From: Bacillus sp. CH30_1T
Lineage (GTDB): Bacteria; Bacillota; Bacilli; Bacillales; Bacillaceae_B
Assembly: GCF_008364765.1 (NCBI RefSeq)
Contig: NZ_VTUY01000002.1
Location: 399,913-463,912 of the forward strand
Length of the DNA: 64,000 nucleotides
Reading direction: 5' to 3'
The position numbers and the translations under genes are program-made. The notes under the pieces were generated by a model. It ran no database searches, was not told where the DNA came from, and saw nothing but the letters and a program-made list of their open reading frames with translations. Positions within the stretch are counted from its first letter, which is position 1; the number at the start of each line of letters is the position of its first letter. Below, one piece after another: positions 25,885 to 37,114 of this stretch.

Positions 25885-27177
25885 TTAATTCGGGCTCCAC
25901 ACGCTTCGAACTACATTTGTTTGAGAGCGGTCGGGACCAACTGAGAAGATGGAAAGAGGAATACCAGTTAATTGAGATACGCGCTCTAAGTAGTGACGAG
26001 CGTTTTCTGGCAGATCCGTTAACGTTTTACATCCTGTAATATCTTCTGTCCAGCCTGGAAGCTCTTCATATACTGGCTCACATTCAGCAAGAATGTTCAG
26101 GTTAGCAGGGAATTCTTCCATGACTTCACCTTTATATTTGTATGCTACACAGATTTTTAAGTTTTCGATTCCAGTTAATACATCGATCGAATTCAATGAA
26201 AGATCTGTTAAACCACTAACACGACGGGCATGACGTACAACCACGCTGTCGAACCAGCCTACACGACGAGGGCGGCCGGTCGTTGTTCCGTACTCACGTC
26301 CTACTTCTCGGATTCTGTCTCCGATTTCGTTCGTCAGTTCAGTCGGGAAAGGTCCGTCCCCAACACGGGTTGTGTATGCTTTTGATACTCCAACGACGTG
26401 GTTGATTTTTGTCGGGCCAACTCCAGAACCGATTGTTACCCCGCCAGCTACCGGGTTAGAAGAAGTAACAAATGGATATGTACCTTGATCGATATCAAGC
26501 ATTACCCCTTGAGCTCCTTCAAATAAAACGCGGCGGCCGTTATCAATCGCATCGTTCAATACAACGGATGTGTCTACAACGTAGTGCTTAATTTGTTGAC
26601 CATACTCATAGTACTCATCCAGGATATCTTCAATATTGAAGCCTTCTGTTTCATAGAATTTTTCAAAAAGGCGGTTTTTCTCTTCCAGATTACGAGCAAG
26701 CTTTTCTTCAAAAGATTGACGATCCAGAAGATCTGCGATACGGATTCCGACACGTGCTGCTTTATCCATATAAGCAGGACCGATTCCTTTTTTCGTTGTA
26801 CCGATTTTATTGGCACCTTTGCGTTCTTCATCAATTTCATCAAGCTTTAAGTGATATGGAAGAATCACATGTGCACGGTTGCTGATTCGCAGGTTGTCTG
26901 TTTTCACATCGCGATCGTGAAGATACTTCAACTCTTTCACTAGAGCTTTAGGATCGACAACCATCCCATTTCCGATAACGGATGTTTTTTCGTTATAGAA
27001 AATACCTGATGGAATTAAGTGTAATTTATATGTTTCTCCGTCAAACTTAATTGTATGACCCGCGTTGTTCCCACCTTGGTAACGCGCGATAACTTCTGCA
27101 TGTTCAGAAAGGAAGTCAGTGATCTTTCCTTTTCCTTCGTCTCCCCATTGCGTACCTACTACTACTACTGAAGACAT
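25885..27177 (-). CDS. purA: Adenylosuccinate synthetase
   Basis: A 430-residue enzyme joining IMP and aspartate with GTP to form adenylosuccinate, the first committed step of AMP synthesis. The GTP loop GDEGKGK is at residues 12-18; the active-site Asp13, His41 region (NNAGHT), [19 protein letters not shown] and the [12 protein letters not shown] loop are present. I start at the ATG at 27177 ([12 protein letters not shown]), 8 bases after GGAGGT; an upstream GTG at 27186 overlaps that site. Two PurBox-like elements lie about 90 bases upstream, consistent with PurR control. Confidence 0.98.
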   Translation of the reverse strand: MSSVVVVGTQWGDEGKGKITDFLSEHAEVIARYQGGNNAGHTIKFDGETYKLHLIPSGIFYNEKTSVIGNGMVVDPKALVKELKYLHDRDVKTDNLRISNRAHVILPYHLKLDEIDEERKGANKIGTTKKGIGPAYMDKAARVGIRIADLLDRQSFEEKLARNLEEKNRLFEKFYETEGFNIEDILDEYYEYGQQIKHYVVDTSVVLNDAIDNGRRVLFEGAQGVMLDIDQGTYPFVTSSNPVAGGVTIGSGVGPTKINHVVGVSKAYTTRVGDGPFPTELTNEIGDRIREVGREYGTTTGRPRRVGWFDSVVVRHARRVSGLTDLSLNSIDVLTGIENLKICVAYKYKGEVMEEFPANLNILAECEPVYEELPGWTEDITGCKTLTDLPENARHYLERVSQLTGIPLSIFSVGPDRSQTNVVRSVWSPN

Positions 27178-27263
27178 ATTAAGCACCTCCGACGGGAATT
27201 AGTATTCCCTCTTTTATCAAACAAACTCATTTTATCAACACTAAAAAGGAAAGTCAATGAAAA

Positions 27264-27301
27264 CACGAACGTTTATATAGGTAATTATATTTATGTTCGT
27301 A
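27264..27301. promoter_or_regulatory. Inverted pair of PurBox-like elements
   Basis: ACGAACGTTT (27265-27274) and its inverted partner ATGTTCGT (27293-27300) face each other across about 17-19 bp. This matches the two CCGAACAWT-type boxes that PurR binds upstream of B. subtilis purine genes. Confidence 0.6.
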
Positions 27302-27468
27302 TAAATGCATACTTTACGCTTCGATAATCCACTACTTTAAGAATCTTAAGATAAATAAAAAATTGAGGGGGTAGCATCAGGTTATGATAGCGCAATTTAG
27401 AAACTTTTGCTAATCTAAAATAAGCATTTTGAATTTTACACACAATTGAATACAGAGGTGACGATGAG

Positions 27469-29193
27469 ATGATTAAACGTTTTTTCAGCTATTACCGGCC
27501 TCACCGGCGGCTTTTTTACATTGATTTTGCCTGTGCCGTGTTGGTTGGACTTTTAGAATTAGGATTTCCCATGGCGGTATCATGGTTTATCGATTCCCTT
27601 TTGCCTGAGGGAAACTGGAGTACCATATTGGCGGTTTCTGCCGGCCTGCTTGTTCTTTACCTACTTAGTTCGAGTATGCAATTCGTCGTGAACTATTGGG
27701 GGCATAAGCTCGGGATCAATATCGAAACGGATATGAGACGGGAATTGTTTCACCATGTTCAAAGACAATCCTTCCGCTTCTTTGATAATACGAAAACGGG
27801 TCATATTATGAGCCGAGTGACAAACGATCTGATGGACATAGGAGAGCTCGCCCATCACGGACCTGAAGATCTGTTCATCGCAGTCATGACCTTCATTGGT
27901 GCGTTTTGGATCATGCTCACAATAAATATGGAGCTTGCTCTGGTCGCTATTATTATTGTTCCATTTCTTGTTTGGCTTATTTCGTATTCGAATATTAAAA
28001 TGAACGTAGCCTGGACAAAAATGTACGGAAATATCGCCGATGTAAACAGTCGCGTCGAGGACAGTGTTTCAGGGGCGCGGGTGGTTCAATCATTCACAAA
28101 CGAGTCCTATGAAATGGAACGATTCAATGAAAATAACCAATTCTTCCGCAAATCCAAACTGAAAGCCTATAACGTGATGAGCGTGAATTTATCCGGAATC
28201 TACATTACGACTCGATTGATGACCTTGATCATTCTAGTATACGGAGCCTGGTTAAGCTTTTCCGGAGTGCTCTCTTATGGAGAACTCGTTGCCTTTATTC
28301 TTTATATCAATGTCCTGTTTAAACCGATCGACAAGATATCAGCCCTCCTTGAGTTATATCCGAAGGGAATGGCCGGTTTTAAACGGTTCACCGAGCTTAT
28401 GGATATGGAACCTGATATTGAAAACCGTCCACATGCCATAGAAGTTCCCACTCTACGTGGAGATATTGCATTTGACGACGTTACGTTTGGTTATGAGTCA
28501 AACCGTCCTATTCTAAGAGATTTATCCTTTTCCATTCAATCAGGACAGACCGTGGCGTTTGTCGGACCTTCAGGTGCAGGGAAAACAACGATCTGTTCAT
28601 TGATTCCACGCTTCTATGATATAGAAGATGGAGCCATCACCATTGATGGCATCGATATCAGGGAGATGACAAAGGAATCCTTGCGTGCTCAAATTGGCAT
28701 CGTTCAGCAGGATGTATTCTTATTCACCGGGACTCTTCGGGAGAATATCGCCTATGGAAAACTTGATGCTACGCAGGAAGAAATTGAAGAAGCAACGAGA
28801 CGTGCTCATCTGACCGATCTCATTGCATCCCTACCAGACGGATATGATACCCAAATCGGGGAAAGAGGGCTGAAGCTGTCAGGCGGTCAAAAGCAGCGCT
28901 TATCCATCGCCCGCATGTTCCTGAAGAATCCACGAATCTTGATTCTGGATGAAGCTACTTCCGCCCTTGATACCGAAACGGAAGCGATCATCCAAGAGGC
29001 ATTAAATGAACTGGCAAAAGACCGGACCACCCTGGTCATCGCCCATCGATTGGCGACGATTCGTAAGGCTGACCGCATTCTGGTCGTCACCGAAAATGGG
29101 ATTGCTGAAGATGGTACTCATGAAGAACTGCTCTCAAAAGAGGACGGCATCTTCACAAGACTTCATGCCCATCAACATGCAACCATTCTATAA
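27469..29193 (+). CDS. ABC exporter (fused permease and ATPase, YgaD-like)
   Basis: A 574-residue half-transporter of the type I exporter fold. Six membrane helices fill about residues 1-310. The ATPase domain (about 332-574) has Walker A GPSGAGKTT, the Q-loop region IGIVQQDVFLFTG, signature LSGGQKQR, Walker B ILILDEATSALD and the switch His in VIAHR. It should work as a homodimer, or with an unlinked partner; lipids, peptides or drugs are typical cargo and cannot be specified. It is monocistronic. ATG at 27469 follows a GAGGTGACG ribosome binding site. Confidence 0.9.
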   Translation: MIKRFFSYYRPHRRLFYIDFACAVLVGLLELGFPMAVSWFIDSLLPEGNWSTILAVSAGLLVLYLLSSSMQFVVNYWGHKLGINIETDMRRELFHHVQRQSFRFFDNTKTGHIMSRVTNDLMDIGELAHHGPEDLFIAVMTFIGAFWIMLTINMELALVAIIIVPFLVWLISYSNIKMNVAWTKMYGNIADVNSRVEDSVSGARVVQSFTNESYEMERFNENNQFFRKSKLKAYNVMSVNLSGIYITTRLMTLIILVYGAWLSFSGVLSYGELVAFILYINVLFKPIDKISALLELYPKGMAGFKRFTELMDMEPDIENRPHAIEVPTLRGDIAFDDVTFGYESNRPILRDLSFSIQSGQTVAFVGPSGAGKTTICSLIPRFYDIEDGAITIDGIDIREMTKESLRAQIGIVQQDVFLFTGTLRENIAYGKLDATQEEIEEATRRAHLTDLIASLPDGYDTQIGERGLKLSGGQKQRLSIARMFLKNPRILILDEATSALDTETEAIIQEALNELAKDRTTLVIAHRLATIRKADRILVVTENGIAEDGTHEELLSKEDGIFTRLHAHQHATIL

Positions 29194-29195
29194 AG

Positions 29196-29238
29196 AAAAA
29201 AATCCAAGCACCTGTACCAGACAGGGCTTGGATTTTTT
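29196..29238. terminator. Bidirectional terminator between the ABC exporter and dnaC
   Basis: AAATCCAAGC and GCTTGGATTT with an inner CCTGT/ACAGG helix; A-run before, T-run after. It ends both the exporter and dnaC transcripts. Confidence 0.9.
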
Positions 29239-29241
29239 CTT

Positions 29242-30594
29242 CTAAGCCGGAGCGTCGTCAAATCGCCGCTCGAGATTTACGAATTTATTGTATTCCTTCA
29301 CAAACGCAAGCGATACATTTCCAACAGGGCCGTTACGTTGCTTGGCAATGATGATTTCGATTATGTTTTTGTTTTCCGCTTCTTTGTCATAGTAATCTTC
29401 ACGGTATAAGAAAGCTACGATATCCGCATCCTGCTCGATACTTCCTGATTCACGAATATCAGACATCATTGGGCGCTTATCTTGACGCTGCTCCACACCA
29501 CGGGAGAGCTGGGATAAGGCAATGACCGGTACTTCAAGCTCACGGGCCAGCCCTTTAAGGGAACGGGAAATTTCAGAAACCTCCTGCTGTCGGTTTTCTC
29601 CTGAACGCCCGCTCCCCTGAATGAGCTGCAAGTAGTCAATGAGGATCATTCCAAGTCCGTGCTCCTGAGCGAGACGTCGGCATTTCGAACGAATTTCCCC
29701 CACTTTAATACCAGGCGTATCATCGATATAAATGCCGGCATTCGAGAGACTTCCCATTGCCATCGTGAGCTTTCTCCAGTCTTCATCGGTTAAATCACCA
29801 GTTCGAAGGTTTTGGGCATTAATATTGCCTTCTGCACATAGCATACGCATAACAAGCTGCTCAGCTCCCATCTCCAGGGAGAAGATCGCGACGTTTTCTT
29901 TCGCTTTTACAGCGACGTTTTGGGCGATATTCAGGGCGAAGGCTGTTTTACCCATGGAAGGACGGGCTCCCACAATGATCAAGTCATTTCGCTGGAAACC
30001 GGCCGTCATATGGTCAAGGTCTGCAAACCCCGTTGAAATCCCCGTTACGTCACCCTTACGATTGGTTAAAGTTTCGATGTTGTCATAGGTTCTGACAAGG
30101 ACATCTTTAATATTATGGAACGCACCGGCATTTTTTCGCTGTGCTACTTCCATGATGTTTTTTTCCGCTTCACTCAGGAGGCTATCGACTTCATCCTCCC
30201 GTGCATAGCCGTCAGAAGCAATATCTGTCGCTGTACGGATCAATCGTCTCAGTAAAGATTTTTCTTCAACGATCTTTGCGTAATACTCAATATTCGCAGC
30301 CGTCGGAACTGAGGCTGCAAGCTCACTTAAATAAGCGACCCCGCCAACATCTTCAAGCTCTTTCGCTGCTGCAAGCTCCTCTGTCACCGTAATTAAGTCG
30401 ACGGCTTTTCCCCCGTCTCCCAAATTCAGCATGACATTGTATATTTTTTGATGAGAATGACGATAAAAATCCTCTGGAATCAAAATTTCTGATGTGGTCG
30501 TTAATGCGCTGGGCTCTAGGAAAATAGCACCTAATACCGCTTGTTCCGCCTCAATATTCTGTGGTGGAATCCGTTCCTGGAACACTTCATTCAT
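29242..30594 (-). CDS. dnaC: Replicative DNA helicase (DnaB type)
   Basis: A 450-residue hexameric 5'-3' helicase at the replication fork (named dnaC in Bacillus). The N-terminal DnaB domain (about 12-110, PPQNIEAEQAVLGAIFLEP) is followed by a linker and RecA-like core with Walker A GARPSMGKT (about residue 205), Walker B MILIDYLQLI and the SQLSRGVEQR element. ATG with an upstream AATTGGAGG ribosome binding site. The leader 30600-30670 contains a hairpin (GGCAGCAGA / TCTGTTGCC). It is separated from rplI by a terminator and so has its own promoter. Confidence 0.98.
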   Translation of the reverse strand: MNEVFQERIPPQNIEAEQAVLGAIFLEPSALTTTSEILIPEDFYRHSHQKIYNVMLNLGDGGKAVDLITVTEELAAAKELEDVGGVAYLSELAASVPTAANIEYYAKIVEEKSLLRRLIRTATDIASDGYAREDEVDSLLSEAEKNIMEVAQRKNAGAFHNIKDVLVRTYDNIETLTNRKGDVTGISTGFADLDHMTAGFQRNDLIIVGARPSMGKTAFALNIAQNVAVKAKENVAIFSLEMGAEQLVMRMLCAEGNINAQNLRTGDLTDEDWRKLTMAMGSLSNAGIYIDDTPGIKVGEIRSKCRRLAQEHGLGMILIDYLQLIQGSGRSGENRQQEVSEISRSLKGLARELEVPVIALSQLSRGVEQRQDKRPMMSDIRESGSIEQDADIVAFLYREDYYDKEAENKNIIEIIIAKQRNGPVGNVSLAFVKEYNKFVNLERRFDDAPA

Positions 30595-30709
30595 CTATGC
30601 ATAACCTCCAATTCAAACTGCGAAGGGGCAACAGACGTCTATAGGCATCTGCTGCCTGCGTCAAAGTTAACACCTTAATCTATATGAAAATAAGAATTTA
30701 GTCCTACCG

Positions 30710-30748
30710 AAAAAATGTGATCAGGATAGTATCCAGATCACATTTTTT
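30710..30748. terminator. Terminator between rplI and dnaC
   Basis: AAAAAATGTGATC pairs with GATCACATTTTTT around GGATAGTATCC. It closes the yybS-gdpP-rplI transcript (minus strand). Confidence 0.9.
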
Positions 30749-30824
30749 ATCAAACTATATTCATTTTAACATGTTTTTCTCAAAATGAAGTTACCAAATT
30801 TCGTATATTTTCTCTGAAAAAATC

Positions 30825-31271
30825 TTATTCCTCTGTTACATGTACCTTTAAGGTTGCTGAAACGTCCGTATGAAGCTTCACAGGGACATTCGTATAGCCA
30901 AGGGCACGAATGGCATCGTTCATTTCAATTTTACGTTTATCGATTTTGATGTCATGTGCTTTTTTCAACGCATCCGCAATTTGCTTGCTCGTGATGGAAC
31001 CGAATAAACGACCACCTTCACCAGATTTTGCTTTCATTTCAACCGTGATTTCTTCTAAAGTTGCTTTTAATCTTTTTGCTTCTTCCAATTCTTCCTGAGC
31101 CAGTTGCTCTTCTTTCTTCTTTTGACCCTCAAGCTGACCCATGTTTGCATTTGTTGCTTCAACGGCCAAGCCTTTTTTTAATAAAAAGTTATGTGCATAG
31201 CCATCTGCTACGTTTTTTACTTCTCCTTTTTTCCCTTTACCTTTAACGTCTTTTAAGAAAATTACTTTCAT
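30825..31271 (-). CDS. rplI: 50S ribosomal protein L9
   Basis: A 148-residue ribosomal protein whose two globular domains bind 23S rRNA near L1, joined by a long helix. The N-terminal signature [26 protein letters not shown] (quoted in part) is clear. Its start overlaps the end of gdpP by four bases, so translation is coupled. Same order (yybS-gdpP-rplI-dnaC) as in B. subtilis. Confidence 0.98.
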   Translation of the reverse strand: MKVIFLKDVKGKGKKGEVKNVADGYAHNFLLKKGLAVEATNANMGQLEGQKKKEEQLAQEELEEAKRLKATLEEITVEMKAKSGEGGRLFGSITSKQIADALKKAHDIKIDKRKIEMNDAIRALGYTNVPVKLHTDVSATLKVHVTEE

Positions 31272-33241
31272 ATCTCTTTTCTCCCTTCAAAATAATCATT
31301 TAATGCTTCCTTCAGCTGTTCTTCAGCTTCTGATACAGATGCTTGTTTTATTTGAGTAGCGGCGTTGGTTAAATGACCTCCACCGTTTAAGTTTTCCATA
31401 ATGATTTGTACGTTCACGTCACCTAAAGAACGGGCACTGATCCCGATCGTTTCAGGATCCCGCTTAGAGATGACGAAGGAAGCAATTACTTCATCCATGG
31501 TCAATAGCGTATCCGCTGCCTGTGCAATCAGGACGGGATCATAAATGACGTCATCCTCTGCTTTCGCAATCGCAACGCCTTCACGGAAAAATTTAACCGA
31601 TTCGATTAACCTTGACCGTTTTATATAAGTATCGACATCCTCTTTCAGGAACTTTTGGACTAATACGGTATCTGCCCCTTGTGCCCTTAAATAGGAAGCG
31701 GCATCAAAGGTCCTTGATCCCGTTCGAAGCGTAAAGCTCTTCGTATCCACAATGATTCCCGCCAGCAGAGAAGTGGCTTCCAGCATAGTGATTTTTTCAT
31801 GTTTAGGCTGATATTCCAATAGCTCCGTCACAAGTTCTGCTGTTGAAGAGGCATATGGCTCCATATAAACAAGTAATGGGTTTTTAATAAAGTCTTCTCC
31901 GCGACGATGGTGATCGATCACCACGACTTTATCCATTTTATTTAAAAGCCTTTCTTCAATGACCAGGGAAGGCTTGTGGGTATCGACGACCACGAGCAGC
32001 GTATCTTCTGTCGCCATTTCGAGTGCTTCCTCGGGGGTGATGAATCGGGAATGAAGATCAGAATTGACTTTAATCTCCTTCATCAACCGTTTCACGCCAT
32101 TATCTATTTCATTAAAGTTTAAGACAACGTACCCTTCCCGCTGATTCATTTGAGCCACTTTTCGAATGCCGATGGCGGCTCCGATGGCATCCATATCGGG
32201 ATGTTTATGTCCCATGATGATGACCTTATCACTTTCGATCATGATTTCCTTTAGAGCATGGGAAATGACTCTGGCACGTACCCGGGTACGTTTCTCCATT
32301 GGATTGGTTTTTCCACCGTAGAATTTAACTTTTCCATTCGTTTGCTTAATGGCCACCTGATCCCCTCCACGACCTAACGCGAGATCCAGGCTTGATTGAG
32401 CCAGGGTACCCAGTTCAGGCAGAGAAGAAACCCCGGTCCCTACACCAATACTTAGAGTCAAGGGTACATTTTGCTTGGCTGTGGTATCCCGGACATCATC
32501 CAATATACCGAACTTTTCCTTTTCTAATACTTGAAGGATCTTCTCATTAATGACGGCGATGAACCTCTCGGAAGAAACCCGCTTCAAGAATACGCCATAT
32601 TCTTTTGCCCACTTATTCAGAATGGACGTCACGAGGCTATTCAAGCTGCTTCTTGTTTGGTCGTCCATCCCTTGCGTTAATTCATCATAGTTATCTAGAA
32701 AGATGATTCCAATATTCGTGCGTTCATCATGATATTGCTTTTCTATTTCTTTTTGTTCGGTGACATCAAAGAAATAGAGAAGTTTTTCTTTGAGCTTCAA
32801 TACGACTTGATACTTTCTCTCATTAATCGTCACAATTTCTGAATCTACTTCCTGCTTGATTAATGGAACAAGAGATTCTGCCACATCGTATAAGGATCTT
32901 CCAACGACTGTATCTTCATTAAAACAAGAGGCAAGAAAAGGATTCGTCCATTCTATGTAATATTCATCATTGATCAGCATGATCCCAATGGGCATCTCCA
33001 TTAACGCCTCTTCCCCTACACGCTTTACACGATAGGATAAAGTGGAGATATACTCCTCTGTTTCTTCGTGCGATCTTCTCTCAAAATAGAAAGCGAGAAA
33101 ATACACGATTCCAAAGACAATCAACCCTATTAACGAAATGATCCATTGGTAAAAGGAAACCGATACTAACAATAGAGCTGTTAATATAGCAAGACCGTAC
33201 AATGGGTAGCGGATCATTCGCTTATTAAAATAAGATGGCAT
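31268..33241 (-). CDS. gdpP: Cyclic-di-AMP phosphodiesterase GdpP
   Basis: A 657-residue membrane enzyme that hydrolyses c-di-AMP to 5'-pApA. Two N-terminal helices (about 13-55), a PAS domain (about 85-170), a degenerate GGDEF domain (about 175-305) and the DHH/DHHA1 phosphodiesterase. The catalytic set is seen in [13 protein letters not shown] (about 344-356), VVDTHKP and VIDHHRRG, and [13 protein letters not shown] near the end is the DHHA1 glycine motif. B. subtilis GdpP (YybT) has 659 residues. Controls potassium, osmotic and cell-wall homeostasis through c-di-AMP level. Confidence 0.96.
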   Translation of the reverse strand: MPSYFNKRMIRYPLYGLAILTALLLVSVSFYQWIISLIGLIVFGIVYFLAFYFERRSHEETEEYISTLSYRVKRVGEEALMEMPIGIMLINDEYYIEWTNPFLASCFNEDTVVGRSLYDVAESLVPLIKQEVDSEIVTINERKYQVVLKLKEKLLYFFDVTEQKEIEKQYHDERTNIGIIFLDNYDELTQGMDDQTRSSLNSLVTSILNKWAKEYGVFLKRVSSERFIAVINEKILQVLEKEKFGILDDVRDTTAKQNVPLTLSIGVGTGVSSLPELGTLAQSSLDLALGRGGDQVAIKQTNGKVKFYGGKTNPMEKRTRVRARVISHALKEIMIESDKVIIMGHKHPDMDAIGAAIGIRKVAQMNQREGYVVLNFNEIDNGVKRLMKEIKVNSDLHSRFITPEEALEMATEDTLLVVVDTHKPSLVIEERLLNKMDKVVVIDHHRRGEDFIKNPLLVYMEPYASSTAELVTELLEYQPKHEKITMLEATSLLAGIIVDTKSFTLRTGSRTFDAASYLRAQGADTVLVQKFLKEDVDTYIKRSRLIESVKFFREGVAIAKAEDDVIYDPVLIAQAADTLLTMDEVIASFVISKRDPETIGISARSLGDVNVQIIMENLNGGGHLTNAATQIKQASVSEAEEQLKEALNDYFEGRKEI

Positions 33242-33267
33242 GATTTCAGCTCCTGGACCTTAAATTT

Positions 33268-34191
33268 CTATGACTTGCGTTGTAGGCGTTGTCTTAGATC
33301 AAATCCTAAGTCAATTATACCTAAAATTCGCACGAGATAAAGAAGAGGAATCGAAATGATTGTAATTAATACCAAAATTCCTTTTGACCATCCTTTTATA
33401 TGAGCGAAAAAATAGAGGAAAGACAAGCCCTGGACCGCCATCAATGTTTGCAATACATACAGAACATTTAGAAGGGCCGTATAGGCATACGTTCCTTTCT
33501 CCGGCTGCAGAATCATAGATAGAACTAAGGTAAGTAAATAATACCAAAGGATACTCTTAGGAAGCTTCCATTCTCTAAATGGTTTAAATACGGGTACATC
33601 TCTCCCTAAACGCTTCATGATGGGAAAGTTGATCAGCATAAACAACAGAGCCAATACGACAGCAATTCCAAGAAACAAGGTAGGCATCAAGGTCTGAATT
33701 AGATCAATGGAGCTCTCCAGACTTTCCACCAGTCTCTTATCTGGTTCCTGACCAAGCTTCTCAAATAAAGAATAATAAGCTGCCTTCGATTCAGCTAAGC
33801 TATCTTCTATAATATTAACATCGAAGAGTAGGATAGAAAAAACAAAACCAATCACAATATTGATGACAAGTGTGAGACTTGACGCCATAAACAGCCTCAT
33901 TTTATCTACTTTCGCTTTCACACACCAGCCAATCACTACCCCGGTCGTCGCAACCATGAAGGCAACAGGCAGCGCAATGAGCCCTCCAAACAAGAAAGAT
34001 AACCCTAACGATCCGATCAATACGTAAAAAGAATTCAGTAACGAATACTTAGAACTAAACAGAATAAGAGGGAGGGGCAATACGAAAAATGCAAGGGTCC
34101 CAATAAGCGGAACATATAAAGCCAACAACAGTAAAACAGTAAAGATGGCGAGCATAAGCGCACCTTCCGTTAACACACGGGGATTTTTCAA
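33268..34191 (-). CDS. yybS: YybS family (DUF2232) membrane protein
   Basis: A 307-residue protein with about eight membrane helices, beginning LTEGALMLAIFTVLLLLALYVPLIG. Hydrophobic throughout with short loops and a basic C-terminus (RQRLQRKS). It has the usual place before gdpP and the usual size of the family. The family resembles small-molecule or vitamin ECF-type membrane components, but the function is not known. Ribosome binding site AAGGAGCG upstream of the ATG. Confidence 0.85.
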   Translation of the reverse strand: MKNPRVLTEGALMLAIFTVLLLLALYVPLIGTLAFFVLPLPLILFSSKYSLLNSFYVLIGSLGLSFLFGGLIALPVAFMVATTGVVIGWCVKAKVDKMRLFMASSLTLVINIVIGFVFSILLFDVNIIEDSLAESKAAYYSLFEKLGQEPDKRLVESLESSIDLIQTLMPTLFLGIAVVLALLFMLINFPIMKRLGRDVPVFKPFREWKLPKSILWYYLLTLVLSMILQPEKGTYAYTALLNVLYVLQTLMAVQGLSFLYFFAHIKGWSKGILVLITIISIPLLYLVRILGIIDLGFDLRQRLQRKS

Positions 34192-34322
34192 TTGAAACGC
34201 TCCTTACGATATATTCAAAAACATGCAATAGCACTATCATATCAATTTTAAAGATAGATTTCATCTAGTGGGTACTTACCCGAAGGTGAGAAGCATACTT
34301 TAATGTCCACCATTTAACTTTG

Positions 34323-34372
34323 TTGTGCCAATTTCTGCGTTTGTTGTGCCACTTTCCACTAAACTTGTGCCA
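34323..34372. repeat. Three copies of TTGTGCCA at exact 21-bp spacing
   Basis: TTGTGCCA occurs at 34323-34330, 34344-34351 and 34365-34372, in two cases within a longer TTTGTTGTGCCA. The gene-free interval 34192-34545 holds this array, a possible terminator and the yybS promoter region. Confidence 0.8.
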
Positions 34373-34420
34373 AATTGTGAATATCAATAACTATTATTGT
34401 TAAAATCACTTCATTTTCAT

Positions 34421-34454
34421 AAAAAAGAAGGTACCCCTTCAACATGCTTCTTTT
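34421..34454 (-). terminator. Possible terminator after the chemoreceptor gene
   Basis: AAAAGAAG (34423-34430) pairs with CTTCTTTT (34447-34454). Low GC, and about 90 bases downstream of the gene, so only tentative. Confidence 0.4.
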
Positions 34455-34545
34455 CTTCATCTACTCTAGTATGCACTCATTTTAAAAAGGAGTATACGCA
34501 GTAGAAAAAGAATAGCAATGTATCAGGACCACCCTCTAATGAATA

Positions 34546-36606
34546 TTATGAAATTTTAAAACGTTCGATTGAAGACTGAAGCTCTTGACTTAAGTCTGTT
34601 AAGCGTTCAGCTGCTTCTGTAACCGATTGGACGGCCCTTACTTGTTCTTCCGTAGAGGCACTCATTTCCTCACAGGAAGCAGCTGTTTGTTCCGCTGTAG
34701 CGGCCATCATCTGAATCACGTTGACCACTTCATCTTTTTCAAGATTGATTTGACCCACTTCCTCATACATTCTTTCTATTTCATCCTGCATGGATTTCAT
34801 TAACTGTGAGGTTTGGTCAAATACGTGATTGGTTTTTTGGATCACTTCATTTTGGACCTCAAAGGTTTCTTTCGTTTTCACCATTTCATCAACTGCTTGA
34901 TGAGAGCCTTGTTGAATTTCTATAATGGTGCGTTTTACTTCTTCGGTTGCCTTCACTGACTGATCGGCAAGCTTTCGTACTTCTTCCGCCACGACAGCAA
35001 ATCCCTTGCCGTGTTCACCTGCTCTGGCAGCCTCAATGCTCGCATTTAAAGCAAGGAGGTTGGTTTGAGAAGAAATATCCGTTATTGTACCCATGACCGA
35101 TTCAATCGTCTTCACCTTTGCTTCCAAACTAAAGATGACTTTCTCCATGGAGGAGATGTATTCACTGGAAGAATGGTAGGCATTTTCTAATTCTTTTACC
35201 TGGTTTAACCCGGACTGATTCATGACATCTGCTTGTCCTGCCATCTCAGACATAGCTTTCGACTTTTCATAGACTCCATTAATTCTTGTTCCTAATTGCT
35301 CTGTTTGATGATGAGCCCGATCAGAGTCGGACGCTGATTGAGAAGCCCCTGTCGCAATTTCGGAAACAGCCTTTGCCATCTCTTCACTTGAGGCATTTGT
35401 CTCCTCAGAAACAGCACTTAATCCTTCAGCCGATTCCCGGACATTATAGATCGATTCTTGGACGACTTGTATCGTATCTCTCATATTCACGATCATTTTG
35501 TTTAAATCGGACGCTAGTAATCCTGTCTCATCTTTGGAATCAATTTCAGACTGAATGGATAAATCTCCAGTAGAGACATCGGTTACCGTTTTTTGAAGCT
35601 GCTTGATTGGTTTAGTGATTTTATTAGAAATGAAGACAACTAACACCAACATGACAGCCAGGGTAATAAGGGCTGTCACGATCAGTAACCGTTCGATTTC
35701 TTTGGATGACTGAATGAGATCCTTCATACTATAGGCAGAGCCCACTTTCCAGTTCGTCTTTGGTACTGTACTATATACCAATACCTTTTCGTCACCTTCC
35801 AGTTCGTAACGGATTGTATCGGATTCCTTCTCAGAAGTCAGCATTTTACTGATGAAAGGTAGCGATGAAAGATTTCCCCCCCGCTTAGTAGGGTGGACGA
35901 TGGCTGTACCATCTAGTCCGAACAGGAATGGATAGCCATTAAACCCAATGTCCATTTCTGAGACTCGGTCAGTAAGTTTTGTCAAATTAATATCGACACC
36001 GAGAACGCCTACTACTTTATTATCTGAAACTATCGCTCTGGAAGCTGTAATGATATATTCTTCCGTTGCAGTATCTACGTACGGCTCGCTCCAAACCACG
36101 CCAGCCCTTACTTCCTCAGCATTTTTATACCAATCCCTGCTTGTCGGATCAAAGTCACTAGGCAGAGAAACGGATGGAACAATTTTTAATTTCTTATTTG
36201 GTGATGCGAAGTAAATAGAAGTAGCTTCCTGATAAAGGCTTAAGTAATTATCAAAATCCGATTGAATATTGGCAAACAGCTCTGTATTTTTGCCGCCAGA
36301 TTCTGTTTGCAACTGTGCTTTTGCATAATCTTTTAACGAGTTGGAGATTGAATATTGATCAATACTTTTTTCGTATTGTCCAAGAAAGAGTTGCACTGAA
36401 TTATTTAGTTCTCCTACGATCCCTTGAGTTTGATCAATAACCTCTTTTTCTGTTTTCATTCTCGTTTGTAAGCTTGTAATCGCAATGATAACGGCTAACG
36501 ATACCATAAATAAAATGGATATGATTACAATAAGCTTCATTCTAATAGATGATAGAAGAAAACCCTTCTTTCGTTCCACCTGTTTCCTTGTGTTTTTCTT
36601 TTTCAC
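34546..36606 (-). CDS. Methyl-accepting chemotaxis protein with dCache sensor
   Basis: A 686-residue chemoreceptor. A basic N-terminus leads to a membrane helix (about 20-45), an extracytoplasmic dCache_1 sensor (about 50-300; [36 protein letters not shown]), a second helix (about 312-335), HAMP (336-390) and the signalling domain. The hairpin tip is in [23 protein letters not shown] and [17 protein letters not shown] (quoted in part). GTG at 36606 has GAGGGGG seven bases upstream and is preferred to the longer frame start at 36630. The sensor resembles amino-acid or carboxylate-binding dCache domains, ligand unknown. Freestanding. Confidence 0.95.
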   Translation of the reverse strand: MKKKNTRKQVERKKGFLLSSIRMKLIVIISILFMVSLAVIIAITSLQTRMKTEKEVIDQTQGIVGELNNSVQLFLGQYEKSIDQYSISNSLKDYAKAQLQTESGGKNTELFANIQSDFDNYLSLYQEATSIYFASPNKKLKIVPSVSLPSDFDPTSRDWYKNAEEVRAGVVWSEPYVDTATEEYIITASRAIVSDNKVVGVLGVDINLTKLTDRVSEMDIGFNGYPFLFGLDGTAIVHPTKRGGNLSSLPFISKMLTSEKESDTIRYELEGDEKVLVYSTVPKTNWKVGSAYSMKDLIQSSKEIERLLIVTALITLAVMLVLVVFISNKITKPIKQLQKTVTDVSTGDLSIQSEIDSKDETGLLASDLNKMIVNMRDTIQVVQESIYNVRESAEGLSAVSEETNASSEEMAKAVSEIATGASQSASDSDRAHHQTEQLGTRINGVYEKSKAMSEMAGQADVMNQSGLNQVKELENAYHSSSEYISSMEKVIFSLEAKVKTIESVMGTITDISSQTNLLALNASIEAARAGEHGKGFAVVAEEVRKLADQSVKATEEVKRTIIEIQQGSHQAVDEMVKTKETFEVQNEVIQKTNHVFDQTSQLMKSMQDEIERMYEEVGQINLEKDEVVNVIQMMAATAEQTAASCEEMSASTEEQVRAVQSVTEAAERLTDLSQELQSSIERFKIS

Positions 36607-36786
36607 ATAAATTCCCCCTCTTACTACCAAAAAGCTATCTATATATACACTTATTCATCGACATTTTTCGGCATTTCTTTATAGGTACACGGGAATTTAC
36701 AAGAACAAAGTGATGGCAGATAGGATAATCGAAGGGATGCTTTGCAGAGGAGGAATAGATCTTATACACACCGTTTAAAAAACGGC

Positions 36787-36825
36787 AAAAAAAAAGCAGA
36801 AGAGACAAGTCTCTGCTGCTTTTTT
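36787..36825 (-). terminator. Terminator of the rpsF-ssb-rpsR operon
   Basis: AAAAAGCAG with AGAGAC pairs with GTCTCT and CTGCTTTTT (36791-36825). Ten bases beyond the rpsR stop. Confidence 0.9.
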
Positions 36826-36836
36826 AGTCGATGATA

Positions 36837-37085
<249 letters not shown>

Positions 37086-37114
37086 CTATCTTGTTTAGAT
37101 TCATTATCGTTCGT

